In this document: in pieces, positions 22,559-31,520 of the stretch
How positions within the stretch are numbered: position 1 is the first letter of the stretch
How the letters are laid out: the number at the start of each line of letters is the position of its first letter
DNA from: Actinomycetota bacterium
Lineage (GTDB): Bacteria > Actinomycetota > Acidimicrobiia > Acidimicrobiales > Ilumatobacteraceae
DNA: 41,140 bases
Assembly: GCA_009701715.1 (NCBI GenBank)
Contig: WLJO01000022.1
Span: 1-41,140 of the forward strand
Reading direction: 5' to 3'
Notes under the pieces: model-generated
What the model was told of the DNA's origin: nothing
The model's database searches: none
The model's input: only the letters and a program-made list of their open reading frames with translations
Translations under genes and position numbers: made by a program

Positions 22559-24835
22559 TCAGAGATCGAATCCGAAGGTGCCTGACTCGAGGATTGGGGT
22601 GGGTGTGAGCGGCTTCCCGTTGTGGGTCACCGTGAGCGGCAGTGGTTGCGCCGTCGGCGGGGCGTCAACGAGCAGTCGACGCGGCGGCCCGCCGGCTCCT
22701 GTTCCGGCGACCTCCATGGTGAGCACAACGGTCGCACCGGAGGCGATTTCGATAGTTACCGTGGCGGTGTACAGTCCGCGCTCGTTCCCGGGGTTCCACG
22801 ACACCTCCGCGTCGGGTGACATGACCGACACGATCGGTGCAGACGAGTACAGGGTGACGAGGAGTCGGTTGGTGCCGAGCGGGAGTCCGACAAGATTGCC
22901 GATCACATAGTTGGGGAGGCCCTGGGCCGGAGCGGTGTTCCGCAGGGCGAGGGTCAGGGTTCCGGCAAGATCGGCAGACCGTCGGTCGGTCTCGACCCCG
23001 TAGGACACACTGCCCTCGAGATACGCATCGATCTTGTTCCCGTTGCCGTTGTAGAGGGAGTACCCGACGACGTTGGTTGACTCGTCGAACGACAGTTCCT
23101 TGGTCATGTTCGCGTTGCGCAGAACCGCCTGTTCCTCAGGCCGGCGCGCCCACGCGGCAAGGCGGTGCTGACGGGCCATGGGGCTCATCAGGGCGGCCAG
23201 TTTCGGCGGCGACGGGAGTGCCCCGGCGAGGCTGCGGTCGATGGTGGTGCGGGCGAGTGTCTCGAGCAGGTCGACGCGGTCACCGAGGTTCTCGACGAGG
23301 TATTGGTCCCTGAGCAGATACTGGAGAGCGTTGTCGGGGGTGATCTCCACGCCGATGCCGGGGATGCTCACGGACCCGGTGATTCGCATGAGTTGCGCTA
23401 CGGCGAATACGTCCATCACGAACACCCCGTCGAGTTCGCTCCCTCCGCTCTGCGGGTACAGGTCGGCAATGGTCTCGGCCACCCAGGGGAAGAACGGGCT
23501 GACGGTGAGGTTGGTCCAGACCCCGGGCCCAACCGTGCGGGTCTCGGGATCGTCGAGGAGGTACGGGCCGTAACGCGCGAGGAACTCGCCCGGGGTCCGG
23601 GTGAGGCGCGGGGTGCGCGGTGCGGCGGCGAGGAGGTCGCCGTGGCGACCGAAGCCGGTGAGCTCGAGGCGACCGTTGTCGATCGTAATCTCGGCCCAGT
23701 TACCCATGAGCCCGCCGAGACCACGCGCCTCGGCCGGTGTGGTGAGTGCAACGAAATAGCGACGGACACCGTTGGCGCCGAGCATGTCGGGCGCCCGGAC
23801 AACGGCCTCCCGCACGTCCACGAGTTGCGTCCTCCGCTTGGCGATGTCTTGCGACAGCGACTTGATCAAGCCGTTGATCGGGGGGAACAACCAGTCCGAT
23901 CTCGCCCCGTCGGTCCGTTCCGCAAGGTCGCCCATGGCGCTGTCCAGATCCCTCAGCGGTGCGTCGAGCGCCCGGATCGCCTCCAGATTGATCCTGCCCC
24001 CGACGACGTCGAGGGCGTCGTAATCCGTCCGCTCGAGAATCGCCGCGATCTGCTCGGTGGCGGCCGCGGCCTCCTGAGCCAGTCGACGTACTGAGCGTCG
24101 CTGCTGCGCAACAAGCGGCACTGCCCGCGCCGGAACGCCCCACCACGCCCCGAGCGAATCCTCCGCACTGTTGAGGAGCCTCGATGCGTTCGCGAACCCG
24201 TCGAGCGCTGCGTCGAGTTCGCCCTGATCGACGAGTCGCAGCGCCGCCCTGGCTTCGCGCCCCCCGTTGAGCAGTCTGGAACCGGCAGTCGCCGCGGTCA
24301 CGCCGAATCCGATCACGCAGGCAAGTCCCAGACCACCGATGGCCAGCACGATGTGCTTCGAGCGACGTCGCTGGTCATCCGGTTGCCGTCCCCAAGCGAC
24401 GACGGCTACAGCGAGAGCGAGGGCGAGTCCGACCGCCGACGAGATCCCGAACGTGCCCAGCGAGCGGAGCTGGGCGAGCACCTGAGCTAGGGCGGCGGCT
24501 ATGACGGCGCGCTGTAGTTGGGTCCCGTCCCCGGAGCGCCACCAGAGCAAACCGAGGGTCACCGCAGCAACCCCGACGCAGAACGCCCACGCACTTCCTG
24601 CGAGGCCGGTGGAGACAGCCGTGCCGATCACGAGCATCCTGAGCGGGGCTAACGAGGCCAGCCACACCCAACCGGCCACCGCAACGACCACCACGGCGAC
24701 GTCGAGCACCGTCGTGCCCGTTGGCGCCAAACCGTGGGTCCCGACCGCGGCGCCCGCCGCCAGTGCGAGGGCAGCGACGCCTAGCGGCGTACGGTCGGGT
24801 GTGGAAGGGAGGGGGTTCTCGGTATTGGCGCTCAT
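22559..24835 (-). CDS. DUF4012-family membrane protein
   Basis: 758 residues. About five membrane helices occupy residues 15-205 (for example VLDVAVVVVAVAGWVWLASL and IVLAIGGLGLACVIGFGVTA). Then comes a helical region with SLGAWWGVPARAVPLVAQQR, and the DUF4012 core: RRYFVALTTPAEARGLGGLM, DNGRLELTGFGRH, FFPWVAETIADLYPQSGG, VDLLETLARTTIDRSLAG. The C-terminal 150 residues are beta-rich and probably extracellular. DUF4012 proteins often lie in actinobacterial polysaccharide loci and are thought to act at the surface; their reaction is not known. ATG 24835 is chosen because the longer frame upstream has no membrane or domain character. Confidence 0.82.
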   Translation of the reverse strand: MSANTENPLPSTPDRTPLGVAALALAAGAAVGTHGLAPTGTTVLDVAVVVVAVAGWVWLASLAPLRMLVIGTAVSTGLAGSAWAFCVGVAAVTLGLLWWRSGDGTQLQRAVIAAALAQVLAQLRSLGTFGISSAVGLALALAVAVVAWGRQPDDQRRRSKHIVLAIGGLGLACVIGFGVTAATAGSRLLNGGREARAALRLVDQGELDAALDGFANASRLLNSAEDSLGAWWGVPARAVPLVAQQRRSVRRLAQEAAAATEQIAAILERTDYDALDVVGGRINLEAIRALDAPLRDLDSAMGDLAERTDGARSDWLFPPINGLIKSLSQDIAKRRTQLVDVREAVVRAPDMLGANGVRRYFVALTTPAEARGLGGLMGNWAEITIDNGRLELTGFGRHGDLLAAAPRTPRLTRTPGEFLARYGPYLLDDPETRTVGPGVWTNLTVSPFFPWVAETIADLYPQSGGSELDGVFVMDVFAVAQLMRITGSVSIPGIGVEITPDNALQYLLRDQYLVENLGDRVDLLETLARTTIDRSLAGALPSPPKLAALMSPMARQHRLAAWARRPEEQAVLRNANMTKELSFDESTNVVGYSLYNGNGNKIDAYLEGSVSYGVETDRRSADLAGTLTLALRNTAPAQGLPNYVIGNLVGLPLGTNRLLVTLYSSAPIVSVMSPDAEVSWNPGNERGLYTATVTIEIASGATVVLTMEVAGTGAGGPPRRLLVDAPPTAQPLPLTVTHNGKPLTPTPILESGTFGFDL

Positions 24836-25032
24836 GGGTTCCCGCAGGGACGGCATCTGCGAACAGTCTCGCCGATCGCGCCAGATTCGCCCGGCACGGT
24901 GTGCCGGAACCCTGCCGAAGAGTCGGAACCCTGCCACAAAGTCTTTTAGTGAATTGTTCGCCACTGGCTGCGGTTTGGTGTAAGTTGTTCCCAGTCCTGG
25001 GTGGGACGAAAATTCTTGAGAGGTGGTTTCGG

Positions 25033-25494
25033 ATGAAGCGTTGGATCGCAGCAGTTGCCGCAGTCGGACTGGTTGTCGGCATCGCAGGCCCGGTGGCCGC
25101 GAAGGCAGTAGGCGCCAAGCCCTCCAAGTCGGTGGTCGTCAGCGCCCCGAAGTCCGTGAAGGCCCCGACGTCCCCGATCACCGGTGCACAGCCCGTGGTG
25201 CCCAAGGACCACGGCGGCGGCTACCCCGGCCCGAACCTTCCGACGGTCAAGGTCGATCCGTCCACACCGCGTCGCGGCTATCGGTTCAAGGTGAAGGTTG
25301 AGCACTTCTGCGTCCACGGCACCGTGACACTCAATCTGTCCCCGACTCTGTCCGGCTGGCCCAAGACCTTCAGCACCAACCGCTATGGCAAGGGCGAGAC
25401 GTACATCTCCGGTGGCATCCCCACGAGGGGGAACTACACCGTCACGGCCACCTGCACCACATTCTCCGCATCGAAGTCCTTCCGGGTTAAGTGA
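25033..25494 (+). CDS. Small secreted protein of unknown function
   Basis: 153 residues. A clear Sec signal peptide (MKRWIAAVAAVGLVVGIAGP, then VAAKA) is followed by a Lys/Pro/Val-rich stretch. The beta-rich domain that follows (PSTPRRGYRFKVKVEHFCVH, TLNLSPTLSGWP, GNYTVTATCTTFSASKSFRV) resembles an immunoglobulin-like fold; its two Cys could form one disulfide bond. I do not recognise a named family. A GAGAGG-type ribosome site precedes ATG 25033. It is divergent from the DUF4012 gene and 57 nt ahead of the second RgpF-like gene, so it may be a surface component of the same glycan system. Confidence 0.8.
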   Translation: MKRWIAAVAAVGLVVGIAGPVAAKAVGAKPSKSVVVSAPKSVKAPTSPITGAQPVVPKDHGGGYPGPNLPTVKVDPSTPRRGYRFKVKVEHFCVHGTVTLNLSPTLSGWPKTFSTNRYGKGETYISGGIPTRGNYTVTATCTTFSASKSFRVK

Positions 25495-25551
25495 CCCCAG
25501 CGTCCGTAGCGGGTTGACCTCCGGGCGATCCAGCAAACGAGCGGGCCAGCG

Positions 25552-26550
25552 ATGACGCCAGACGAATTGATCGTCGCGCTCCAAGCAGAGAACGATGGTC
25601 TGGCCGCGGTCATCAGGGCGATGGAGTCGAGTCGATCCTGGAGACTGACTCGACCACTGCGCAACCTTGCTGCAGCCTGGCGACGCGGAACACCGCGGAG
25701 GGCGTATCGGCAGGCGCAGCGACGCTCGGTGCTGCGCCGTGGATCGATGGTGGTCGGCATACCGCCGGTGCCCGAAGGGGATCCCTGTCCGTCGGTGTGC
25801 GCCATTGTCCACGCGTACTACCTCGAGATCCTGCCAGAGATCGTGTGGGCGCTGCAGCGGTGCGGCAGTCTCACGAACGCGCTGGTGACGTTCCCCGCCG
25901 GCGGGGAACGGGAGGGATACCGGCGCGCCGTTGCCCCACTCGTCGCAGCGGGCGTTCAGGTAGACCTCATCGCAGTAGAGAACCGTGGCCGTGACATGCT
26001 GCCCCTTGCACTCGTTGCCCAACGGGCTTTGGACACCGGAGCTGAGGTGTTCATCAAGGTGCACACGAAGCGCTCGCCGCATCTCGGGGAGCAGGGGGTG
26101 ATCTGGCGTGCGGAGCTGCTCAATGGGTTGCTGCCTGACCTCGATTCTGTTGAGCACACCGTGCGTTTCGTCGCGGCTGAACGCTCGTTCGGTTTTGGTG
26201 TGCCCATTGCGAGTCTGGGCGGGAAGGCACACCGCGGCAAGAACCGGGCAGCGCTTTCCCTCCTGTCGAGGCGCGCCGGGCTTCGCGTCCCGAGACGGCT
26301 CTATTTCCCGGCTGGGGGCATGTATTGGTGCTCCCGGGGTTGGCTAGAAACAGTTGCCGCACTTGGGCTCACCGCCGAGGACTTTGAGGCCGAACTCGGC
26401 CAACTCGACAGCACGATGGCCCACGCACTCGAGCGCCTGATCGGCTGTTATGCCGCAACCAACAAGGCCACGATCTGGGTCATGGGTACCCCGGAGGGAA
26501 TGCCACAACCGGTGGCCGTTGATGGGCTTCGCGTGGCGTTACCGCGTTGA
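25552..26550 (+). CDS. RgpF-like (rhamnan synthesis F) domain protein, copy 2
   Basis: 332 residues, clearly paralogous to the protein at 9339. Same layout: short helical start (LIVALQAENDGLAAVIRAME), SRSWRLTRPLR, then the core CAIVHAYYLEILPEIVWALQ, ENRGRDMLPLA, EVFIKVHTKRSPHLGEQGVI and WRAELLNGLLPD. The GG-rich FPAGGMYWCSRGWLE segment has its match in FPAGTMFWCGRNWLE of copy 1. Probable role in assembling the rhamnose-containing glycan. It is followed at once by the sugar-phosphate transferase, which fits a step early in chain building. The two copies sit about 16 kb apart at opposite sides of the exporter and glycosyltransferase genes. Confidence 0.8.
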   Translation: MTPDELIVALQAENDGLAAVIRAMESSRSWRLTRPLRNLAAAWRRGTPRRAYRQAQRRSVLRRGSMVVGIPPVPEGDPCPSVCAIVHAYYLEILPEIVWALQRCGSLTNALVTFPAGGEREGYRRAVAPLVAAGVQVDLIAVENRGRDMLPLALVAQRALDTGAEVFIKVHTKRSPHLGEQGVIWRAELLNGLLPDLDSVEHTVRFVAAERSFGFGVPIASLGGKAHRGKNRAALSLLSRRAGLRVPRRLYFPAGGMYWCSRGWLETVAALGLTAEDFEAELGQLDSTMAHALERLIGCYAATNKATIWVMGTPEGMPQPVAVDGLRVALPR

Positions 26551-26585
26551 CGATCGATAGGGACGCAGCGGGAAGGGAGGCTGGT

Positions 26586-27941
26586 GTGAACGTTGTCGTT
26601 GGCCGTCGTCGGCTTCGGTACGCGGTAGCGCTCGGTGACGTTGCTTGCGCGTCGCTCGCCCTCCTGTGCAGCACGGTTGTCGAGTCGAGATGGGGAGTCG
26701 ACCAGCCGCGCGGCGGCTGGATGGATGGCGGGCCCTTCGTCGTCGGCGGCGGGATCCTTGTCGTGTGGTTGGCCTCGCTTGCGCTTGCGGATTCGCGAGA
26801 CGTGAATCTCCTCCTTGCCGGCGCGGACTACTACACACGCGCAATTCGTGCCACCTTCGGTGCGTTCGGTGTTGCAGCGGTCGGCGCGCTTGCCGCAGGG
26901 ATGGACTCTGCCCGGCTGATGATCTCGCTCGGGTTCCCCCTTGGTGTGGTGCTGCTCGTCGCCGGGCGCTGGACGGTACGCAACACCCTGCTCCGCCGTA
27001 TCCGGAAGGACCCAGAGAGCTGGATCCGTCAGCGCGTGCTCACGCTGACGTCGGGGACGGGCACTGCTCCTGCCGTTCGTTTCTCGTCGGGTCAATTCCC
27101 GGTCTTCGCCGATCTCGGCTCGCTGGTGGCCACCGATCCGGAACAGGTGCTTTCGGAGGCGTCTGCGGTGGGTGCCACGCTGGTTCTGGTCTCCCGGGAG
27201 TGCACGTTCACACCCCGTCAGGTCCAGTTACTCGGTTGGCGTCTCGACAGTGTGGGTATTGGGCTCTGCGTTGAACCCTCGTCGTCGTTCATTCGCCCGG
27301 GTCAGACGTTGCTGCTCCCGCACCCGTCCGCAACCGTGCTCCTGGTGCGCACGGTTCACCTTTCCACCAAGGACCGCTTCCTCAAGAGGACGGCCGATCT
27401 GGTTCTCGCCACCCTGCTCCTGCCGTTGCTGATGCCGGTTGCGCTGCTCGCTGCGGCCGCTGTGGTGCTCGAGGACGGATTTCCAGCACGGTTCGCCCAG
27501 CGCAGGGTCGGCCGGAACGGCAGGTCGTTCACGATCCACAAGTTGAGGACGATGTATCGCGATTCCGATCGGGACCAGCCAGCGCCCCGCTCGCCGAAGC
27601 GACAGGCTGACCCGCGGTGCACCCGGGTGGGTCTCGTTCTCCGCCGTTGGTCGATCGACGAGATCCCGCAGTTGTGGTGCGTGTTCACCGGATCGATGTC
27701 GCTCGTGGGCCCGCGTCCGCGTCTCGAGGCTGAACTCGCCGACTCACCCGAGGAGTACCGGCGTTTGGAGGCGCGTCCCGGCATCTCCGGTCTCTGGCAG
27801 ACGAGCGGTCGGGCGGACCTCACCTTCGAGGATGCAGACCTGCTCGACGTGGAGTACGTGGACAACTGGTCGCTGATCGGCGACCTCGTGATTCTCGCAA
27901 GAACGGTGCGAACGGTGCTCGGCCGACGCGGGGCGTACTGA
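26586..27941 (+). CDS. Polyprenyl-phosphate sugar-1-phosphate transferase (WbaP/CpsE-like)
   Basis: 451 residues. Starts the lipid-linked glycan by joining a sugar-1-phosphate to undecaprenyl phosphate at the membrane. Four N-terminal membrane helices and a soluble middle region precede the conserved catalytic domain: FLKRTADLVLATLLLPLLMP, FAQRRVGRNGRSFTIHKLRT, then SIDEIPQLWCVFTGSMSLVG with the Asp-Glu dyad, and RPGISGLWQTSGRADLTFED. GTG 26586 has a GGGAGG site 5 nt upstream, so it is chosen over TTG 26547, which would overlap the preceding gene. It converges with the rhamnose operon. The sugar it transfers is not known. Confidence 0.9.
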   Translation: MNVVVGRRRLRYAVALGDVACASLALLCSTVVESRWGVDQPRGGWMDGGPFVVGGGILVVWLASLALADSRDVNLLLAGADYYTRAIRATFGAFGVAAVGALAAGMDSARLMISLGFPLGVVLLVAGRWTVRNTLLRRIRKDPESWIRQRVLTLTSGTGTAPAVRFSSGQFPVFADLGSLVATDPEQVLSEASAVGATLVLVSRECTFTPRQVQLLGWRLDSVGIGLCVEPSSSFIRPGQTLLLPHPSATVLLVRTVHLSTKDRFLKRTADLVLATLLLPLLMPVALLAAAAVVLEDGFPARFAQRRVGRNGRSFTIHKLRTMYRDSDRDQPAPRSPKRQADPRCTRVGLVLRRWSIDEIPQLWCVFTGSMSLVGPRPRLEAELADSPEEYRRLEARPGISGLWQTSGRADLTFEDADLLDVEYVDNWSLIGDLVILARTVRTVLGRRGAY

Positions 27942-27961
27942 GCGCACCGTCTCGGCGGTAC

Positions 27962-28825
27962 CTAGCGCTGGGAGCGCGGGAGGCGCGCAACGAGTTCGTG
28001 CAGCGGTTCGCCGAATGGTCGGAGCAGGGGAATGCCGACGGTCTGCAGGGCGATGTTGGCCAGGACGCTGTTTGCGGGACGAGGGGCAGGACGCGGCGGC
28101 TGGAGGTCCGAGGTGCTGACCGGTGTGACGCGGTCGGGGTCATGCCCGTCGGCCGCGAGCACCGATCGGGCGAACTCGAACCAACTCACAGCGCCCTGGT
28201 TCGTGGCATGCACGATGCCGGGAACGCGAGTTACCGCCAGCAGCCTGAGGAGCGGCGCAAGGTCAGCCGTGAACGTCGGGCAGCCGCGCTGGTCGTCCAC
28301 GAAGCGCAGGGGTGTATCCCCCTCGGCGAGGCGAAGGATGGTCTTGACCATGTTGGGCCCGTGCTCGCCGCACAACCAGGACGTCCGCACGATCGTCGCC
28401 GAGGGAAGGTTCGCAAGCGCTGCCCGTTCGCCGGCGAGCTTCGAGCGGCCGTAGGCGCTGAGCGGATCGGGCACGTCCTGTTCGGTATACGGCCTGTCGA
28501 GTGCTCCGGAGAACACGTAGTCGGTGGACACGTGGACGAGGTGCGCACCGACGCTGTCGGCAACCTCGGCGAGCACGCCGACGGCCGTGCCGTTGGCTGC
28601 TAGTGCCCGGTCAGGGTCGCCCTCGCACGCGTCCACAGCGGTCCACGCGGCACAGTTGATGATGACCGACGGCCGAAGCGACCGGACGGCCGCGCGAACT
28701 GCGTCCCGGTCCGTGATGTCGAGGTTGGCGCGGTCCGGTGCCGTCACGTCATCGCCGGCGTCGGCGAGGGTGAGCAGCACGTCGCTGGCCAACTGGCCAT
28801 TCGCACCCGTAACGAGCACCCTCAC
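27962..28825 (-). CDS. rmlD: dTDP-4-dehydrorhamnose reductase
   Basis: 287 residues. Last step of dTDP-L-rhamnose synthesis: reduces dTDP-4-dehydro-L-rhamnose with NADPH. The Rossmann loop LVTGANGQLASDVL, the catalytic VHVSTDYVFSG, and the YxxxK pair in YGRSKLAGE are present. The start is GTG 28825, overlapping the rmlB stop by 4 nt (GTGA); the in-frame region before it lies within rmlB. It ends the operon, 20 nt short of the convergent sugar transferase gene with no clear terminator between them. Confidence 0.94.
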   Translation of the reverse strand: MRVLVTGANGQLASDVLLTLADAGDDVTAPDRANLDITDRDAVRAAVRSLRPSVIINCAAWTAVDACEGDPDRALAANGTAVGVLAEVADSVGAHLVHVSTDYVFSGALDRPYTEQDVPDPLSAYGRSKLAGERAALANLPSATIVRTSWLCGEHGPNMVKTILRLAEGDTPLRFVDDQRGCPTFTADLAPLLRLLAVTRVPGIVHATNQGAVSWFEFARSVLAADGHDPDRVTPVSTSDLQPPRPAPRPANSVLANIALQTVGIPLLRPFGEPLHELVARLPRSQR

Positions 28826-29829
28826 GGGCTCGCCCAGGCCGAGGTCTCCACGACGGGGGAGCGCCCGATGAGCGGCTCCCACCACTGCCGGTTTGACGCG
28901 TACCACTCGATGGTGGCGTTGATGCCGTGATCCCAGTTGATGGTGGGCTGCCACCCGAGTTCCCGGCGGATCTTGGTGGAGTCGAGCAGATAGCGCCGGT
29001 CGTGCCCGGGGCGGTCCGGGACGATCGTCTTGAGCGACGAGGGTTTGCCGAGGTGGGAGAGAATGGTGTCAGCCATCTCCTCGATCGAGACCTCTACGCC
29101 GGTACCGACGTGATAGGTCTCGCCGATCCGACCCTGACCGAGAACGAGTTCGATTGCTGCGCAGTGGTCGAGTACGTGGATCCACTCCCGGCGGTTCTGG
29201 GTAGACGCGTACATCGGCAACGGGCGGTCCTCGAGGGCCTGGGTGGTGAAGAAGGGCACCACCTTCTCGGGGAACTGGTGTGTCCCGTAATTGTTCGCAC
29301 AGTTGGTCAGTGTGATCGGCAGGTCCCACGTCTCGAAATAGCTGCGCACCACGTGGTCACCGCCGGCTTTGGACGCGTTGTACGGCGTCCGCGGACGGTA
29401 CGGCGACTCCTCGGTGAATCCCGCCTCTGCGTCGAGGTCCATGTCGCCATAGACCTCGCAGGTGGAGACGTGGTGAAAGCGGTGCACTCCGGCGCGTCGC
29501 GCTGCCTCACACAGAGCCTGAGTGCCGAGGACATTGGTCCGGAAGAACCGCGCGGGGTCGAGCACCGCAAGGCTGTTGTGCGACTCGGCCGCAAAGTTGA
29601 CCACGATGTCCACCCCGTGCTTGGTCATCAGCGCATGGACGGTGTCGGTGTCCGAGATATCGGCGTGGACGAAGTGCAGCGCCTTGATGTCGTTGAGGCT
29701 CTCTCGCACCCCGGCGTACGTGAGGGCATCGAGCGCGATGATCGTGTCGTCCGGGTGGTTCTCGCGCCAGTACCGGCAGAAGTTGGAGCCAATAAAGCCG
29801 GCAGCACCGGTAACGAGCAGTGTGTTCAC
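28822..29829 (-). CDS. rmlB: dTDP-glucose 4,6-dehydratase
   Basis: 335 residues, usual length. Converts dTDP-glucose to dTDP-4-keto-6-deoxyglucose. NAD-binding loop LLVTGAAGFIGSNFCRYW, NFAAESHN, and YxxxK in YNASKAGGDH, with NCANNYGTHQFPEKVVPFF are all family marks. The active-site triplet expected as Thr-Asp-Glu reads Thr-Cys-Glu here (HHVSTCEVYGDM), so the usual general acid Asp is replaced by Cys; other residues could compensate, and the change should be noted when assigning activity. Start GTG 29829 follows a GGAG site. It lies between rmlC (14 nt gap) and rmlD (4 nt overlap). Confidence 0.9.
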   Translation of the reverse strand: MNTLLVTGAAGFIGSNFCRYWRENHPDDTIIALDALTYAGVRESLNDIKALHFVHADISDTDTVHALMTKHGVDIVVNFAAESHNSLAVLDPARFFRTNVLGTQALCEAARRAGVHRFHHVSTCEVYGDMDLDAEAGFTEESPYRPRTPYNASKAGGDHVVRSYFETWDLPITLTNCANNYGTHQFPEKVVPFFTTQALEDRPLPMYASTQNRREWIHVLDHCAAIELVLGQGRIGETYHVGTGVEVSIEEMADTILSHLGKPSSLKTIVPDRPGHDRRYLLDSTKIRRELGWQPTINWDHGINATIEWYASNRQWWEPLIGRSPVVETSAWASP

Positions 29830-29843
29830 GTGCAGGGCTTCTC

Positions 29844-30398
29844 CTACGTCCGCATCGGCCAACTGGGCTGGAGCCGTGGCTCGAGCTTGCTGCGACGGGG
29901 GTTCGCCCGGTCCCGAGCAGACAGCACTGGATCGGTGACACCCCAGTCGGCGCCGATCTGCGGGTCGTCCCACGCGACACCGAGTTCGTCGGAGGGGTTG
30001 TAGTAGCCGTCGACGAGGTACGTGATGGTCATGTCTGTGAGGGCGGAGAACCCATGAGCAACACCCGGTGGGATGAAGACACCGAGGTGGTTCTCGCCGG
30101 AGAGGTCGAGGGTGAACGTGGCACCGTCGGTTGGGCCACCGCTCCGTAGGTCGTGCAGCACCATACGGGCGGTGCCGAAGGGTACGTACCAGTAGTCGGC
30201 CTGGTGCAGGTGGTAGTGCAGGCCGACGATCGAGCCGGCGCGTCGGTCGGCGCGGTTCGATTGGATCATCTCGCGTGCACCCGGAACCCACTCCCGCCGG
30301 TAGGTCTCCACGAACTGGCCGCGATCGTCGCCGAACACCTGCGGGGACACGACGTACACGCCAGCGATGACGTCGGAGGTGGTCACGGAACTGGGCAT
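29844..30398 (-). CDS. rmlC: dTDP-4-dehydrorhamnose 3,5-epimerase
   Basis: 184 residues, cupin fold, normal length. Epimerises C3 and C5 of dTDP-4-keto-6-deoxyglucose. Family marks are DDRGQFVETYRREW, IVGLHYHLHQADYW with the active-site His, HLGVFIPPGVAHGF, and VDGYYNPSDELGVAWDDPQI. Many RmlC proteins have RGLHxQ at the first His; here Arg is Val and Gln is His, so the phosphate-binding side differs. Context in a complete rml operon still makes this the epimerase. It follows rmlA by 8 nt. Confidence 0.9.
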   Translation of the reverse strand: MPSSVTTSDVIAGVYVVSPQVFGDDRGQFVETYRREWVPGAREMIQSNRADRRAGSIVGLHYHLHQADYWYVPFGTARMVLHDLRSGGPTDGATFTLDLSGENHLGVFIPPGVAHGFSALTDMTITYLVDGYYNPSDELGVAWDDPQIGADWGVTDPVLSARDRANPRRSKLEPRLQPSWPMRT

Positions 30399-30406
30399 GG
30401 TTGGGG

Positions 30407-31477
30407 CTACTCCACGTCGATCTGGCTGTGGTCGCCGACCATCAGGCGAAGGGCCTTGGGTCGACTCTGGGAACGGGTGACGACAGCGTCCCTGCCGATC
30501 AGGGAGTCCTGCAGCCTGGGGACGTCGGTGATCTTCACGCGTTCCAGCAGCACTGAGTGCTCCACCTCGGAGTGGTCCACCTCGCAGTCGGGGCCGATCG
30601 CCGTGTACGGCCCGATGTAACTGTCCACGATGCGCGACCCTGCTGCGATTGCAACCGGCCCGCGGATTCGGGAGCGGATGACCTGTGCGCCCTGCTCGAT
30701 GATCACGCGGCCGTCAATGGTGCTGGAGCCGTCCACCTCCCCTTCGATGCGGGTTTCGATGCGCTCCAGCAGGAGGCGATTGGCCTCCAGCAGCGGGGTG
30801 AGTTTGCCGGTGTCGATCCACCACCCATCGAGCAACTGTGCCCTCACGCGGAACCTGTTGTCGACGAGCCACTGCACGGCGTCGGTGATCTCGAGCTCGC
30901 CGCGCGCCGATGGGCCGATGGCGCGCACAGCCTTATGGATCGTTGCGTCGAAGAGATACACGCCGACGAGGGCGAGATCGCTGGCTGGCTCGGCCGGCTT
31001 CTCGACCAGACGGAGTACGTCACCGCTACCGTCTAGCTCGGCAACCCCGAAGCGATGGGGATCGGGCACGCTCTTGAGCAGGATCTGTGCTGCTGGGCGT
31101 TCTGGGTCGTCGTGAAATGCACGTACGAACGTGGAGAGATCCTGTTCGAGAAGGTTGTCTCCGAGGTACATCACGAATTCGTCGTTACCGAGGAAGTCGC
31201 GGGCGATGAGCACGCAGTGGGCGAGTCCGAGCGGCTCGTCCTGAGGGATGTAGGTAATAAACGCACCCCATCGGGAGCCATCGCCCACTGCCGAGCGCAC
31301 TTCCGATGCGGTGTCGCCCACAATGATGCCGATCTCGGTGATGCCTGCATCCACCATCGACTGCAATCCGTAGAACAGGATCGGGGTGTTGGCCACCGGC
31401 ACGAGCTGCTTGGCACTCGTGTACGTGATCGGCCGCAACCTCGTCCCTGCGCCACCCGCCAGGATCAAGCCCTTCAT
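30407..31477 (-). CDS. rmlA: Glucose-1-phosphate thymidylyltransferase, long form
   Basis: 356 residues. Makes dTDP-glucose from glucose-1-phosphate and dTTP, first step of the rhamnose pathway. The N-terminal nucleotidyltransferase signature is MKGLILAGGAGTRLRPITYT, with SAKQLVPVANTPI, MYLGDNLLEQDL and VEKPAEPASDLALVGVYLFD following. Past residue 250 there is a hexapeptide left-handed beta-helix (IDGRVIIEQGAQVIRSRIRG), the mark of the long archaeal/actinobacterial form rather than the 290-residue RfbA. ATG 31477 has TAGGCT 7 nt upstream and opens the operon rmlA-rmlC-rmlB-rmlD. Confidence 0.95.
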   Translation of the reverse strand: MKGLILAGGAGTRLRPITYTSAKQLVPVANTPILFYGLQSMVDAGITEIGIIVGDTASEVRSAVGDGSRWGAFITYIPQDEPLGLAHCVLIARDFLGNDEFVMYLGDNLLEQDLSTFVRAFHDDPERPAAQILLKSVPDPHRFGVAELDGSGDVLRLVEKPAEPASDLALVGVYLFDATIHKAVRAIGPSARGELEITDAVQWLVDNRFRVRAQLLDGWWIDTGKLTPLLEANRLLLERIETRIEGEVDGSSTIDGRVIIEQGAQVIRSRIRGPVAIAAGSRIVDSYIGPYTAIGPDCEVDHSEVEHSVLLERVKITDVPRLQDSLIGRDAVVTRSQSRPKALRLMVGDHSQIDVE

Positions 31478-31484
31478 CGAATAG

Positions 31485-31490
31485 AGCCTA
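31485..31490 (-). promoter_or_regulatory. Putative -10 element of the rml operon
   Basis: TAGGCT on the minus strand, 7 nt ahead of rmlA's ATG, in the 43-nt gap after the nitroreductase stop. Suggests that the rhamnose operon has its own leaderless promoter. Confidence 0.4.
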
Positions 31491-31520
31491 GACGGGCGGG
31501 CCGGGCATGTCTTGATCGCG

